From JAFEDN01 sp963844565 (GTDB taxonomy: Bacteria > Pseudomonadota > Gammaproteobacteria > Coxiellales > Coxiellaceae), in the NCBI GenBank assembly GCA_963844565.1, contig CAWJON010000002.1, positions 2,108,001-2,172,000 of the forward strand: a stretch of DNA of 64,000 nucleotides. Direction: 5' to 3'. The notes beneath the pieces were generated by a model. It was given only the letters and a program-made list of their open reading frames with translations, did no database searches and was not told the origin of the DNA. The position numbers and the translations under genes are program-made. Of this stretch, positions 48,874-58,430 are shown one piece after another. Each line of letters starts with the position of its first letter. Positions within the stretch are counted from its first letter, which is position 1.

Positions 48874-49995
48874 TTACGGAAACTTAGGATAAATCGCTCC
48901 TAAGATGGTAGATTGTGAAGCTCCGGTAACGCTGGGAATGTTGCTGGTTTGATTATTCAGCGTTTGATGGGCAAACCAAGCAAACGCACAGGCTTCTATC
49001 CATTGCGGATCAATCCCCAATAATGCGGTGGAATTTACTTTTAAGTTTGGAGCTAATTCAGCAATTCGCTTCATCAATGTTTGATTGTTAATTCCACCCC
49101 CACAAACCCATAAACATGAAGCATTTTCTTCAAACGCTAAAATAGCTTGAACAATATTCCGAGCAGTTAACTCTAATAAAGTGGCTTGTACATCCACTGG
49201 AGAAACAGAACTCGGCAATGAATCTATGTATGCTTTTAACCAAATTAAATTAAAATATTCACGACCGGTACTTTTTGGCGGATTTTTTGCAAAATACGGA
49301 TCGGTTAAGAGCACCTCCAATAAAGGTTGAGATACTTTACCTTGCCCCGCCCATTCACCATTCTCATCGAACCGATGTCCCGTATTCATCAAACACCATG
49401 CGTCCATCAGCATATTGCCAGGGCCAGTATCGAAGCCCATAATCGCATGCGCTTTGGTGCGAGGCAGCCAAGTCAAGTTAGCGATGCCGCCAATATTCAA
49501 AACCCAATTATCCATTTTGCTTTGCCGCAAAAGATAAGCATGAAACCCAGGAACCAATGGTGCACCTTGACCGCCTAACGCCATATCACGTCGTCTAAAA
49601 TCAGCAACCACTGTAATGCCTGTTTTAACGGCAATCGTATGAGGATCGCCAATTTGTAAAGTAAATGGTAGCGTCGCAAATGGCCGATGACGAATGGTTT
49701 GACCATGACTGCCGATGGCCCGAATTTGGCTGCTAGGTATTTGTGATTTTTCTAATAGTTGCAGACAAGCATCCGCAAATAACGCGCCCAGCTCCCGATC
49801 TAGTGCTCCCAACCTTTCTATTTCATCTTCTGCGGAAAAACAAAGTTTTAAAATTCTTTCTTTTAAAGAAACCGGGATTGGATTTGAATAAGTGGACACC
49901 AATTTGACTTTATCTTCTGAAAAGGAAACTGCCACCGCATCGATAGCATCGAGACTCGTTCCTGACATTAAACCGATATAATAATTTTCATCCAT
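48874..49995 (-). CDS. anmK: Anhydro-N-acetylmuramic acid kinase
   Basis: 373 aa. GLMSGTSLDAIDAVAVSF is the ATP-binding signature; SHGQTIRHRP, NIGGIANLTWLP, GFDTGPGNMLMDAW and VCGGGINNQTLMKRI follow in family order. It phosphorylates and opens anhydro-MurNAc released by lytic transglycosylases such as the one at 23643, feeding peptidoglycan recycling. The start overlaps the end of the M23 peptidase gene by eight bases. Confidence 0.95.
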   Translation of the reverse strand: MDENYYIGLMSGTSLDAIDAVAVSFSEDKVKLVSTYSNPIPVSLKERILKLCFSAEDEIERLGALDRELGALFADACLQLLEKSQIPSSQIRAIGSHGQTIRHRPFATLPFTLQIGDPHTIAVKTGITVVADFRRRDMALGGQGAPLVPGFHAYLLRQSKMDNWVLNIGGIANLTWLPRTKAHAIMGFDTGPGNMLMDAWCLMNTGHRFDENGEWAGQGKVSQPLLEVLLTDPYFAKNPPKSTGREYFNLIWLKAYIDSLPSSVSPVDVQATLLELTARNIVQAILAFEENASCLWVCGGGINNQTLMKRIAELAPNLKVNSTALLGIDPQWIEACAFAWFAHQTLNNQTSNIPSVTGASQSTILGAIYPKFP

Positions 49996-51082
49996 CTATC
50001 GTATTACGGGCTTGCGAAGAAGCAAGATGCGTTAATAATTGATTCGTTTTAACTAAAAAATCATTCATTTCATTAGCCGGGATACCTTTAGGAATAAATT
50101 TGGGCAGAAAAAAATCCGGATTTCGGGCGACGCCATATTCATAAAGGCCAAAATGTAAATGCGGCCCAGTGGCTAAACCGGTTGCGCCAACATAGCCGAT
50201 AATTTCCCCTTGCTGCACCCATTTTCCATCTTTGACCAGCGGATTAAATTTACTTAAATGAGCGTATAAAGATTGAAATTTATTATCGTGGTGGATCATG
50301 ACGACATTACCATAACCACCGCCCCATCCTTCAAATGAAACTCTGCCACTGGCTACGGCGCGAACGGGAGTACCAGTTGGGGCTGCATAATCGATGCCCA
50401 AATGTGGACGCCAAATATGCAAAATCGGATGCCAACGGTGGAGACTAAATTTATCACTGATTCTTTTGTATTTAACTGGCGCCGGTAGAAACTCCGATTG
50501 GACCAATGCCTTACCCTGCAAAGTGTAATAACCGGTATGGCCATGCCGGTCTGTATAACGCACCGTTTGATAGGTGGTGTGCTGGTGTGTCACCGTTGCC
50601 AACAAAATATTTCCAATCTGCTGGGGTTTCCCATTCCGGAAAGTTTCTTCAAATAACAGCGTGATCCGATCTTGAGAAGATCTTCTGTTGAAAGAGATGA
50701 CCCCACTAAATACCTTTTGTACTTGTCGGTACAGTTTCGGACTGATAGAAGTTTGATTATAACTCATGGTCACAAACTTTTTTATCAGGGCAGGTTGTTG
50801 AGGATAATCAGAGGAGATTCCTACCTGCGCTGGTGGTAAAACTACGGCTGGTATTTTCTCAAACATTCCTGCAGAGGAAATCAAAGGCGCGATATTTGAT
50901 GCATTCTGATTATTAGGAGTGACCGCTTCTTTAACTTCGGCAACAGTTGTGACTAATTTTTCAACCGGCAATACGCCAGGGCTTGTTGGGGTAATCTCTT
51001 TGAAATAGAGTCCAACCAACACAAAAACGGAAGTTAGTACAGTTGCTAACGGTAAAATTAACGGTCGAATGTTATAACTCAT
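49988..51082 (-). CDS. M23 family metallopeptidase (MepM-like murein endopeptidase)
   Basis: 364 aa. One N-terminal membrane anchor (residues 8-28) and a Pro-rich stretch are followed by an OapA/LysM-type helper region. The LytM domain has zinc ligands in HLGIDYAAPTGTPV (H, D) and TGPHLHFGLYEYG (HxH), with VASGRVSFEGWGGGYGNVVMI between. It cuts peptide cross-links in the periplasm. The anmK-M23-tyrS neighbourhood is conserved in many gammaproteobacteria; tyrS here is divergent. Confidence 0.92.
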   Translation of the reverse strand: MSYNIRPLILPLATVLTSVFVLVGLYFKEITPTSPGVLPVEKLVTTVAEVKEAVTPNNQNASNIAPLISSAGMFEKIPAVVLPPAQVGISSDYPQQPALIKKFVTMSYNQTSISPKLYRQVQKVFSGVISFNRRSSQDRITLLFEETFRNGKPQQIGNILLATVTHQHTTYQTVRYTDRHGHTGYYTLQGKALVQSEFLPAPVKYKRISDKFSLHRWHPILHIWRPHLGIDYAAPTGTPVRAVASGRVSFEGWGGGYGNVVMIHHDNKFQSLYAHLSKFNPLVKDGKWVQQGEIIGYVGATGLATGPHLHFGLYEYGVARNPDFFLPKFIPKGIPANEMNDFLVKTNQLLTHLASSQARNTIDG

Positions 51083-51321
51083 CTTAAAATTCCTGTAAAG
51101 CGCTCACCTCTTCGAAACAATGTGCACTTTTTGATGAAAAATATCAATCCCTAATAGTAATTTTCCCAATACTTTAATTGAGAACTATATTAATATCGTG
51201 GAGTTAAAGGTAGCATAAGCATATGAATTTAGCGAGTATTGGTATTTTCGTCAACAAGTTTTGTTTATATCCTGCGCAAAGAGATTCGCATTTTCTTAAG
51301 CATTAAAGTGAGGCACAAATT

Positions 51322-52524
51322 ATGAACAAATTGGAACAAGCTTTTACAGAAATACAACGCGGAACAGTTGATCTATTGCAAGAAAAAGATTTATTAGAGA
51401 AATTGGAATCTGGAAAACCGTTACGGGTGAAATTAGGTTTTGATCCGACGGCGCCTGATATCCACTTAGGCCACACCGTGTTAATTAATAAATTACGGGT
51501 ATTCCAAGAATTAGGTCATCAAGTTTTGTTTTTGGTCGGCGATTTTACTGCGATGATCGGCGATCCCAGTGGAAAAAGCGCCACACGCAAGCCGTTAGAG
51601 AAAGAAGAAGTTATAAAAAACGCCCGTACCTATCAAGAACAAATATTTAAAATTTTAGATCCTCAAAAAACTGAAGTTATGTTCAACTCAACCTGGATGA
51701 GCACACAATCCGCTGAAGATTTAATCCGTTTAGCCGCCACGCATACCGTTGCTAGGATGCTAGAACGAGATGACTTTCAGAAAAGATATACTAGCAATGC
51801 CCCAATTGCGATACATGAGTTTTTATATCCACTATTACAAGGATACGATTCAGTCGCCATGCATGCCGATGTTGAATTGGGCGGTACAGATCAAAAATTT
51901 AACTTGCTGGTGGGCAGAGAATTGCAAAAACATTTTGGCCAAAAACCACAAACGGTAATCACCATGCCTCTTCTGGAGGGGTTAGATGGTGTAAATAAAA
52001 TGTCTAAATCTTTGGGAAACTATATTGGAATTAATGATGACCCTGAACAAATGTTTGGAAAAATCATGTCCATTAGCGATGAGCTGATGTGGCGATATTA
52101 TTCCCTACTCAGTTTTAAATCTACCCCTGAGATAGATCGTTTACACCAAGCGATTCACGAAGGAAAAAATCCGCGAGACGTTAAAATTTTATTAGCCAAA
52201 GAAATTATCGCACGATTTCATCATCCTAGTTTGGCTGAAAAAGCGGAACAAGCTTTTATCGAGCGATTTCGCCAAGGTATTTTACCCGACGATTTAGTTG
52301 AACAAACCATAAATCTGACCGAAGGCAATCAGATGGGAATTGCTCATTTGTTACAAAAAGCAGGTTTGACGTCAGGCACTTCCGAAGGCATGCGTCTCAT
52401 TGAGCAAGGTGCGGTAAAAATAGACGGCGAACGTGTGCTTGACAAACATCTATTAATTTCAAATAATGAAACTCATGTTTTTCAAATTGGGAAACGAAAA
52501 TTTGCCAAAGTTACATTAAAGTAA
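51322..52524 (+). CDS. tyrS: Tyrosyl-tRNA synthetase
   Basis: 400 aa, the length of the TyrZ-type subgroup. DPTAPDIHLGHTVLINKL holds the HIGH-type motif (HLGH), VELGGTDQKFNLLVGREL the tyrosine pocket, and NKMSKSLGNYIGI the KMSKS loop. A C-terminal S4 domain (SGTSEGMRLIEQGAVKIDGERV) binds tRNA. It charges tRNA-Tyr. The 239-base upstream gap shows no T-box. Confidence 0.97.
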   Translation: MNKLEQAFTEIQRGTVDLLQEKDLLEKLESGKPLRVKLGFDPTAPDIHLGHTVLINKLRVFQELGHQVLFLVGDFTAMIGDPSGKSATRKPLEKEEVIKNARTYQEQIFKILDPQKTEVMFNSTWMSTQSAEDLIRLAATHTVARMLERDDFQKRYTSNAPIAIHEFLYPLLQGYDSVAMHADVELGGTDQKFNLLVGRELQKHFGQKPQTVITMPLLEGLDGVNKMSKSLGNYIGINDDPEQMFGKIMSISDELMWRYYSLLSFKSTPEIDRLHQAIHEGKNPRDVKILLAKEIIARFHHPSLAEKAEQAFIERFRQGILPDDLVEQTINLTEGNQMGIAHLLQKAGLTSGTSEGMRLIEQGAVKIDGERVLDKHLLISNNETHVFQIGKRKFAKVTLK

Positions 52525-52548
52525 TTTTACTTTACAAGGAAGGCTACG

Positions 52549-53937
52549 ATGATGTCGAAAAGAATATTTTTAACCATTCTGCTTTGCCTTTGTGTTGTTA
52601 GTTGTATGAATCAATCTGTTCTCGAAAAAAAAATAATAAAAATAGATCAAGATCCTTCACATTATATTACCGCAAACCAAAAAACCCTAAAAATTTCTAA
52701 TGAACAACTTTCTCAATTAAAAAAGACTTTTTTAACACTTTATTTCTCTCCGTGGGATAACAATGAAACCGCCACCACCACCTTTGTTCTACAAAAAGTG
52801 CAAAAAGATTATGACTATTATTTACAAAATCCAGGATTTTCCTTTAATGCTCATACTTTTTCTAAAGAAGATATTAAAAAATTAACCGATAATGGCAGCC
52901 TGGAAGATTATCCCAATATCAATCAACCCGGCATAGTTCTCTCTTTTACCAGCGCCCGAATCATGCCCACCCTGTTACCGTCTTACAATGACCCTTCACT
53001 AGCCGGGGAAGGGTATCCTTTTGACAATTGGATTGCCTCTTTAGTGGCCCCCGGCACACCCGTTCGTATCTTGCAACAATCTAAAGATAAAGTGTGGTAT
53101 CTAATTAAAACCCCCAGCTTTTATGGTTGGGTTCCGAGCGAGACCGTTGCTTTAGTGGATGCTGCTTTTATTCAAGAATGGCAAAAATACCCATTCTTGG
53201 TTGCTTTACAGGACAATGTTCCTTTAGTAACTGAAAATGGAACCCCTGTCTTCTCTATGCGTATCGGCATGCTCTATCCGAATCCAGAAACTAAGGGCGT
53301 AAGAAATCAAGTGTTAATGCCCGTTTTGGGGGCCCAAGGATATGCGCAAACCATCTCCGTTTTCGCCGACTCTTCGGCAACGCATGCATTTCCGATTGAA
53401 CCCACCGCTGAAAATATCGCCTCGCTCGCGCAAAACTTTATTGGTTCCCCCTATGGTTGGGGCGGTTTATATCAATTACGGGATTGCTCAGCCACCACCC
53501 ATGATCTTTTAGCCAACTTTGGATTCTGGCTCCCCCGTAACTCACTGCAACAGGCACAAGTGGGCGACGTTATTTCTTTGGCTGGGAAAAAACCGTCAGA
53601 AAAAAAACGAATTATTTTAGACCAAGGCGTACCTTTCTTCTCTCTGATTCATTTCCCTGGACACGTTGCCCTCTACATTGGCGATAAAAGTAGAAATCTG
53701 TACATATTTCAAGAAATGTGGGGTTTAAAAACGACAAATTTCCTAGGTCAAGAATCCAGAGCTATATATGGACGCACAGGTATCACGACATTAACTCTCA
53801 CCAAAGGCTATTTAAACGCCAAAAATACGCAACTAGAGGCGGCGGATGCTTTAGTCATTTTAAATCCCGACAGTTATTCTGACCCTCAAGCCATCCTCAA
53901 TAAAATTTGGACAGCCCAGCCCCCAACCAAGAAATAA
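52549..53937 (+). CDS. NlpC/P60 lipoprotein peptidase with SH3b domains
   Basis: 462 aa. A type II signal peptide ends CVVSC (C19), so it is a lipoprotein. Two SH3b modules span about 130-280 (GTPVRILQQSKDKVWYLIKT, FYGWVPSETV). The NlpC/P60 domain has Cys313 in GGLYQLRDCSATTHDLL and His372 in HFPGHVALYIG. It cleaves peptidoglycan stem peptides. It starts 24 bases after tyrS with an AAGGAAGG Shine-Dalgarno, so it is probably co-transcribed with it. Confidence 0.9.
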   Translation: MMSKRIFLTILLCLCVVSCMNQSVLEKKIIKIDQDPSHYITANQKTLKISNEQLSQLKKTFLTLYFSPWDNNETATTTFVLQKVQKDYDYYLQNPGFSFNAHTFSKEDIKKLTDNGSLEDYPNINQPGIVLSFTSARIMPTLLPSYNDPSLAGEGYPFDNWIASLVAPGTPVRILQQSKDKVWYLIKTPSFYGWVPSETVALVDAAFIQEWQKYPFLVALQDNVPLVTENGTPVFSMRIGMLYPNPETKGVRNQVLMPVLGAQGYAQTISVFADSSATHAFPIEPTAENIASLAQNFIGSPYGWGGLYQLRDCSATTHDLLANFGFWLPRNSLQQAQVGDVISLAGKKPSEKKRIILDQGVPFFSLIHFPGHVALYIGDKSRNLYIFQEMWGLKTTNFLGQESRAIYGRTGITTLTLTKGYLNAKNTQLEAADALVILNPDSYSDPQAILNKIWTAQPPTKK

Positions 53938-54359
53938 TTATTAAACATCATTAATCTTTGAATTATGAGCAGAAAGCTTGTTGTCTTAACAGAATCCCAT
54001 ATAGCGGGGATATTTCAATAAATATTTGATCATGCTGCTGTGCGGTGTAGATTTCGCGGTCTTCTGCGGGAACTGCTGACTATTTTGTTGATGAAAAGCC
54101 GCTGCCTGTTAAAATAACATAGTCTTAATTAATGTTGATACTTATCCTGGATTAATGCTGCACATTTTCTAGGAGGGCTAGGGATTTTATAAGCTGCAAG
54201 GCTCAGCTCAGAGATATTGAACCCGTAAACTAGCGGTTCAATGCGACTACTCTGGTGTCAGCAGCCAGAGTTGAAACTCAGTGAATCATTTTTCAGTTTT
54301 TAAGAAAAAGTCTGAAATTGTAAATAGTGATTCAATGATGAAACCCAAACCTCTGCATA
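53938..54359. repeat. Gene-free region holding a dispersed repeat copy
   Basis: About 420 bp with no credible gene. At 54132-54181 it carries GTTGATACTTATCCTGGATT and following bases, the partner of 10682-10737. Short open frames here have no family signature or Shine-Dalgarno. I see nothing else. Confidence 0.5.
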
Positions 54360-54594
54360 GCCTTATTCAGCGCATCCGCCCCAGCGAGCTTTGCAGCGGG
54401 TGTCAGCGGAGGTTTTTGCGCGCGCAACGTAGCCAATTCGGAAACGAGTTCACGAGGATAAAAGTTCACTTAGCACAATGGCGCTTACGGTAGTATTAAA
54501 CTCGCTATTGATGGCGAAGCGAGCACGGAAAAACCTCCGCTGACGGGCCCCGCAACGCCAATCCCGCGAGCAGGCGGATGTCGCTGAATAAGGC
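54360..54594. mobile_element. MITE-like palindromic element
   Basis: About 235 bp with imperfect terminal inverted repeats of roughly 55-65 bases. GCCTTATTCAGCG...CATCCGCC on the left faces GGCGGATG...CGCTGAATAAGGC on the right, and deeper TCAGCGGAGGTTTTT faces AAAAACCTCCGCTGA. GC content is far above the flanks. No transposase frame and no clear target-site duplication. It looks like a non-autonomous element or large REP/BIME structure. Confidence 0.6.
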
Positions 54595-54729
54595 GGAGTG
54601 GGTCTAAAAATTCGATATCTACATCGCACAGCAGCAGCATGATCAAAAAATTATTTTCAAATAAATATTGAACATTGTTCAAAATAGTGTTATGATGCTT
54701 TTAGTTTAAATAAATAACAGGATAAAACC

Positions 54730-55320
54730 ATGAAAAAAGTATTACTGACCTCCTTAATCCCTTTATTCGTATTTGGCGCCCAATATGCGATGGCAAGCAG
54801 CCTAACAACCCAACCGCAACCGTTAACCCCTTGGAACGAACATACGGGTTTTTATACTGAAATAAATGCCGGGCCCAATTTATATGCCGGTGTGTTAATA
54901 TCTGGAGACAGCACATTTTCTTCCTCGGGATTCCAGGGAGCAGGCTGGAACGCCAATTTGGGTTACTTCTTTAACCACAATTTTGCTATGGAAGCTGGTT
55001 TTATGCAGAACTATGCTAAATTCGATCTGGACCAAGGTGATAACTTAAGTGGGCATACTAACATGCCTTATATCACCACCCGATTTTCGGTACCAATGGG
55101 CGATCAATTTTCCTTTATAGCCAAGGTCGGCTTAATGGATGTTTGGGTGACCGATGACACTGACAAAGAAAATACCAGTAGCCTAATTTTGCCATTTACA
55201 GGAGTGGGAATTAGTTACGCCATCACGCCCAAACTAGAAGCCAGCGTCCAATATCAAGGCGCACTGTATGGAGTCGTCAATTTGGGCTTGTTAAGTGTAG
55301 GCCTCACCTACCATTTCTAA
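54730..55320 (+). CDS. Outer-membrane beta-barrel protein (OmpA/OmpW-like, 8 strands)
   Basis: 196 aa. The signal peptide MKKVLLTSLIPLFVFGAQYA ends MASS. Barrel strands alternate (GFYTEINAGPNLYAGVLI, NANLGYFFNHNFAMEAGFM, YITTRFSVPMG, FSFIAKVGLMDVWV) and it closes with LGLLSVGLTYHF, a C-terminal Phe signature for BAM. Function unknown. It is followed 16 bases later by the patatin gene, so probably operonic. Confidence 0.82.
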   Translation: MKKVLLTSLIPLFVFGAQYAMASSLTTQPQPLTPWNEHTGFYTEINAGPNLYAGVLISGDSTFSSSGFQGAGWNANLGYFFNHNFAMEAGFMQNYAKFDLDQGDNLSGHTNMPYITTRFSVPMGDQFSFIAKVGLMDVWVTDDTDKENTSSLILPFTGVGISYAITPKLEASVQYQGALYGVVNLGLLSVGLTYHF

Positions 55321-55336
55321 ATAAGGATAAGGGAAA

Positions 55337-56236
55337 ATGCGAAGACAACTATTTTTTAAAATACTCATTATTCTGGCCGGGGTTTGCTTTTCTCTGTGCT
55401 CGTCAGCCTCCCCGGTCCGTGTTGCCTTAGTCTTAGGTAGTGGGGGAGCCAGAGGCTACGCCCATATCGGCGTCATTCAAGAACTCGAACGGGCTGGCGT
55501 ACCTATCGATTTAATCGTTGGCGCCAGCTCGGGCAGTTTAATTGGCGCTCTCTATGCCGATTCCGGTAATGCCGCTCAATTAGAACAGATAATGCTCAGC
55601 ACTAACTTACGTACTTTTCTCGATATCAGCCTGCTTCCAGGACAAGGTGGCGTGATTACCGGCTCCAGCGAACAAAAATTTTTAGCAGCCAACTTACAAG
55701 CCAAGGATTTTGCAGATTTAAAAATTCCTCTCGTCGTAGTGGCTACTAATCTTCAAACCGGAGAAGCCGTGACCCTCTCCTCAGGACCACTCCTTCCGGC
55801 AATCCATGCTTCTACTGCACTACCCGGATTGGTGCGACCGGTTCATTTAAATAATCTGATCTTAATTGATGGGGGGGTAGCAGAACCCATACCGGTAGCA
55901 ATTGCGAAACGTTATCATCCACAAGTCATTATCGCCATCAATGTGAGCTCTTCTCTACCTGATCAGCCGCCCACCCTGGCTTATGGCATTTATAAATCCG
56001 CCAATCTAATTATGTGGCAGCGCTTCTCAAATTATTCAGCGCAAGGTGCGGATTTCATCATAAAACCTAAGGTAGGCCAAATCGGTACCTTTGCCTTGCA
56101 AGAAAAAAAATATCTAATTACAGTAGGAGCTGAGGCAGCAAACCAATCTTTGCCGAAAATTATGAAACTTTTACAACAACACCACATTCCTTTAAATAAA
56201 GAAGCAACTACACATGGCACGCAGAAAAGACCATAG
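55337..56236 (+). CDS. Exported patatin-like phospholipase (RssA/NTE family)
   Basis: 299 aa. A signal peptide (residues 1-24) precedes the patatin domain: oxyanion loop GSGGARGYAHIGV, nucleophile S64 in GASSGS (GxSxG) and D178 in LIDGGVAEPIP. The Ser-Asp dyad is complete, so it should hydrolyse acyl esters of lipids in the periplasm or outside the cell. Secreted patatins are virulence factors in related pathogens. It overlaps the TetR gene by 23 bases, suggesting coupling. Confidence 0.9.
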   Translation: MRRQLFFKILIILAGVCFSLCSSASPVRVALVLGSGGARGYAHIGVIQELERAGVPIDLIVGASSGSLIGALYADSGNAAQLEQIMLSTNLRTFLDISLLPGQGGVITGSSEQKFLAANLQAKDFADLKIPLVVVATNLQTGEAVTLSSGPLLPAIHASTALPGLVRPVHLNNLILIDGGVAEPIPVAIAKRYHPQVIIAINVSSSLPDQPPTLAYGIYKSANLIMWQRFSNYSAQGADFIIKPKVGQIGTFALQEKKYLITVGAEAANQSLPKIMKLLQQHHIPLNKEATTHGTQKRP

Positions 56237-56786
56237 TCGAGAAGAACTTAAGACGCTGGCTATTCAAGCAGGACTCACTATTCTGCAGGAAGAAGGACTG
56301 ATGGCCTTATCGGCTCGCGCGATTGCTAAAAAAATTGGTTACACAGTTGGAACCTTATATAACGTTTTTGAAAATTTCGACGAGATTGTTTTATATTTAA
56401 ATGCAGAAACTATGGCAGCCATGAGCGACGCCTTTAATCAAGAAACAGATATCTTCCGCTTAACTGATATTTATATTCATTTTGCTCATACTCACTCAGA
56501 ATCTTGGCGATTATTGTTTGAATTTAAAAGGTCCAACGAAATTTTACCGTTATGGTACAGCAAAAAAATTGAAGTGCTATTTGTTTTTGTCGAAAAAGCT
56601 TTATTACCCTACGTCGATTATTCTAACATCATGGCCTCTATGGCCGCTAAAGTACTATGGGCCAGCTTATATGGTATTTGTTTTTTATCTATAAATGGAA
56701 AATTGAATATTATTTTAGGCGAAACTGTCCATACCATCGGAAAATCTTTAGTAGAGAATTATTTATCTGGGATGATGAGAAAATAG
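56214..56786 (+). CDS. TetR family transcriptional regulator
   Basis: 190 aa. An N-terminal HTH is clear: REELKTLAIQAGLTILQEEGLMALSARAIAKKIGYTVGTLYNVFENFDEIVLYL. The C-terminal ligand domain resembles TetR_C WHG-type proteins (HSESWRLLFEFK, KVLWASLYGICFLS). It begins within the patatin gene and probably controls that operon or the barrel gene ahead of it. Its end overlaps the convergent DUF72 gene by 24 bases. Confidence 0.9.
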   Translation: MARRKDHSREELKTLAIQAGLTILQEEGLMALSARAIAKKIGYTVGTLYNVFENFDEIVLYLNAETMAAMSDAFNQETDIFRLTDIYIHFAHTHSESWRLLFEFKRSNEILPLWYSKKIEVLFVFVEKALLPYVDYSNIMASMAAKVLWASLYGICFLSINGKLNIILGETVHTIGKSLVENYLSGMMRK

Positions 56787-57509
56787 CATCTTCTGCAAAT
56801 CTAAAGCATTTTGTGTGGCATAAGCTCGATAATCGTTATTAAAAAATATATACACTGCTTTTGCACCTCGTTTTGATAAATTTCGCGCATAGTCAGCAAT
56901 TTCCAACAACTCTTCATGCGAATAATTCGAGACATATAATCGACTCCGACCGTGCAAACGAATATAAGCGGTTTGACTGGTTAACCATTTTTGGAAAGTA
57001 AATTTCGGCGAATCAATATCGCAAAAAATCACATTTAATGATTCTAATAAATCTCTGGTTTCTGTCGTGAACCAATGCTGGTTTCTGAATTCAACCGCGA
57101 CTTGACTGCGATGTCGAAAGCATTTTAACGCTTGTTTTAAGCGGTCCAAATCATAGGGCATATTCGGTGGCAGTTGTAATAGAATAACGCCCAATTTTTC
57201 TTTTAACCAAGAGGCTGAAGTTTCACAGCGCTTAATAGAATCGGCGACATCATATAAATATTTTCGATGGGTAATATAACGCGAACCTTTCACCACATAA
57301 TGAAAATTCTCTGGAACTTCATCATACCAATGTTTAAAAGTTTTTTCTGGGAAGGACCGATAAAAAGTAGCATTAATTTCAACAGCATTGAAATGAAGAG
57401 CATAATAATTCAGCCATTGATTTTTAGGTAAATCACGTGGATAAAAATGGCCATTCCAATGTGGATAAGTCCATCCTGAAGTCCCGATATAGAAATGGGT
57501 TTTATTCAT
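56763..57509 (-). CDS. DUF72 family protein (YecE-like)
   Basis: 248 aa. Family signature at the N-terminus: YIGTSGWTYPHWNGHFYP, then HFNAVEINATFYRSFPEKTFKHWYDEVPENFHYVVKGSRYITH, and RSQVAVEFRNQHWF. A TIM-barrel-like fold is expected; the enzymatic role is unknown. The C-terminal KAVYIFFNNDYRAYATQNAL is also typical. Confidence 0.93.
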   Translation of the reverse strand: MNKTHFYIGTSGWTYPHWNGHFYPRDLPKNQWLNYYALHFNAVEINATFYRSFPEKTFKHWYDEVPENFHYVVKGSRYITHRKYLYDVADSIKRCETSASWLKEKLGVILLQLPPNMPYDLDRLKQALKCFRHRSQVAVEFRNQHWFTTETRDLLESLNVIFCDIDSPKFTFQKWLTSQTAYIRLHGRSRLYVSNYSHEELLEIADYARNLSKRGAKAVYIFFNNDYRAYATQNALDLQKMLFSHHPR

Positions 57510-57518
57510 CGTTAATAA

Positions 57519-58286
57519 CTAAACAATTTTCGGCTCCAGTTGCTTAAGTAAAGACGCTTCTGATTCCGCATCTGATAATACAGAGTACTTACTCTTATCC
57601 CGACAAAAAGCCAAACCAGTATAAATTATTAATGGTAAAGCAATAAGGAGGCACCAACAAGTACCGCCGAAATAACTCCATTCTATTGCCAAAGGATGAA
57701 AGACGAGATCATCTGCTAATTTAGCCCCTTGAAAGAGTCCAATACTTATCCACAAAGGCCAAGCTTTCACGTCGGCTCGTGAATATAATAAAAAAATGGC
57801 CATAAGCAAGTGAAAAGGAATTAACAACACTAAATGGCGTAAGGAACATTGCGGGCTGAATATTAAAATGTATAACATCAACGCTGACCATTCTATTACT
57901 ATAATTCCCCGCTCCTTCCCCCGATCAGCAATCATGTCTGGCTTTCTGAAGAAAAAAGGAATCTTTTGCTTCTGATAAATCCCTGCAACGATCAGCAAAA
58001 CAATTAATGCAATCAATCCACTTATTGACGTCATCACAAAAGCTAAGAATGGCGGATAAATATATTGACCATTACTGGTTTTATAAATATTTTCATCCAT
58101 AAGTAGAGATTTTTCCGCATCGAAAAAAACAGAAAAGTCACCGTAAAAATTAGAATGATTCGGTAAGATTAATTGGGAGTAAAGGTAGGAAAGATAAAAA
58201 AGCATTAAAGCAGAGCCTAAAAACGTGAGCAGTTTATAAAAAAAGTTAACAGAACACCAATTATATATTGATTTGAATTGGCTCAT
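57519..58286 (-). CDS. Integral membrane protein, probably a shortened GT87-like mannosyltransferase relative
   Basis: 255 aa from the ATG at 58286, which has a GGAAA ribosome site; a GTG 23 codons upstream lacks one. About six membrane segments. FYGDFSVFFDAEKSLLMDENIYKTSNGQYIYPPFLAF matches the N-terminal loop of DUF2029/GT87 proteins. FSPQCSLRHLVLLIPFHLLMAIFLL matches their last region. Normal members are around 400 aa, so a central block seems to be missing. It may be an inactive remnant. Confidence 0.55.
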   Translation of the reverse strand: MSQFKSIYNWCSVNFFYKLLTFLGSALMLFYLSYLYSQLILPNHSNFYGDFSVFFDAEKSLLMDENIYKTSNGQYIYPPFLAFVMTSISGLIALIVLLIVAGIYQKQKIPFFFRKPDMIADRGKERGIIVIEWSALMLYILIFSPQCSLRHLVLLIPFHLLMAIFLLYSRADVKAWPLWISIGLFQGAKLADDLVFHPLAIEWSYFGGTCWCLLIALPLIIYTGLAFCRDKSKYSVLSDAESEASLLKQLEPKIV

Positions 58287-58385
58287 AACATTTCCAGCTT
58301 TTGACCCTATGAATTGACTTTTAATATAATATACTACCTGAATATTTTTTTCCACACATTACTTATTCAATTTGTGATTAAAAAA

Positions 58386-58414
58386 TAGCAGCTCCCTATT
58401 AATAGGAGCTGCTA
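58386..58414 (-). terminator. Terminator of the 58431-58886 gene
   Basis: TAGCAGCTCC/GGAGCTGCTA arms, with a T-run on the minus strand. Confidence 0.85.
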
Positions 58415-58430
58415 GAATAATCATTAAATT

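Noticed and set aside
51083..51321. Possible T-box or riboswitch upstream of tyrS.
   Set aside because: No specifier loop, T-box sequence or terminator hairpin is visible, and T-boxes are rare in gammaproteobacteria.
54281..54682. Two short frames inside or beside the MITE-like element.
   Set aside because: Arg- and Ser-rich translations of the inverted repeats on opposite strands; no ribosome site.
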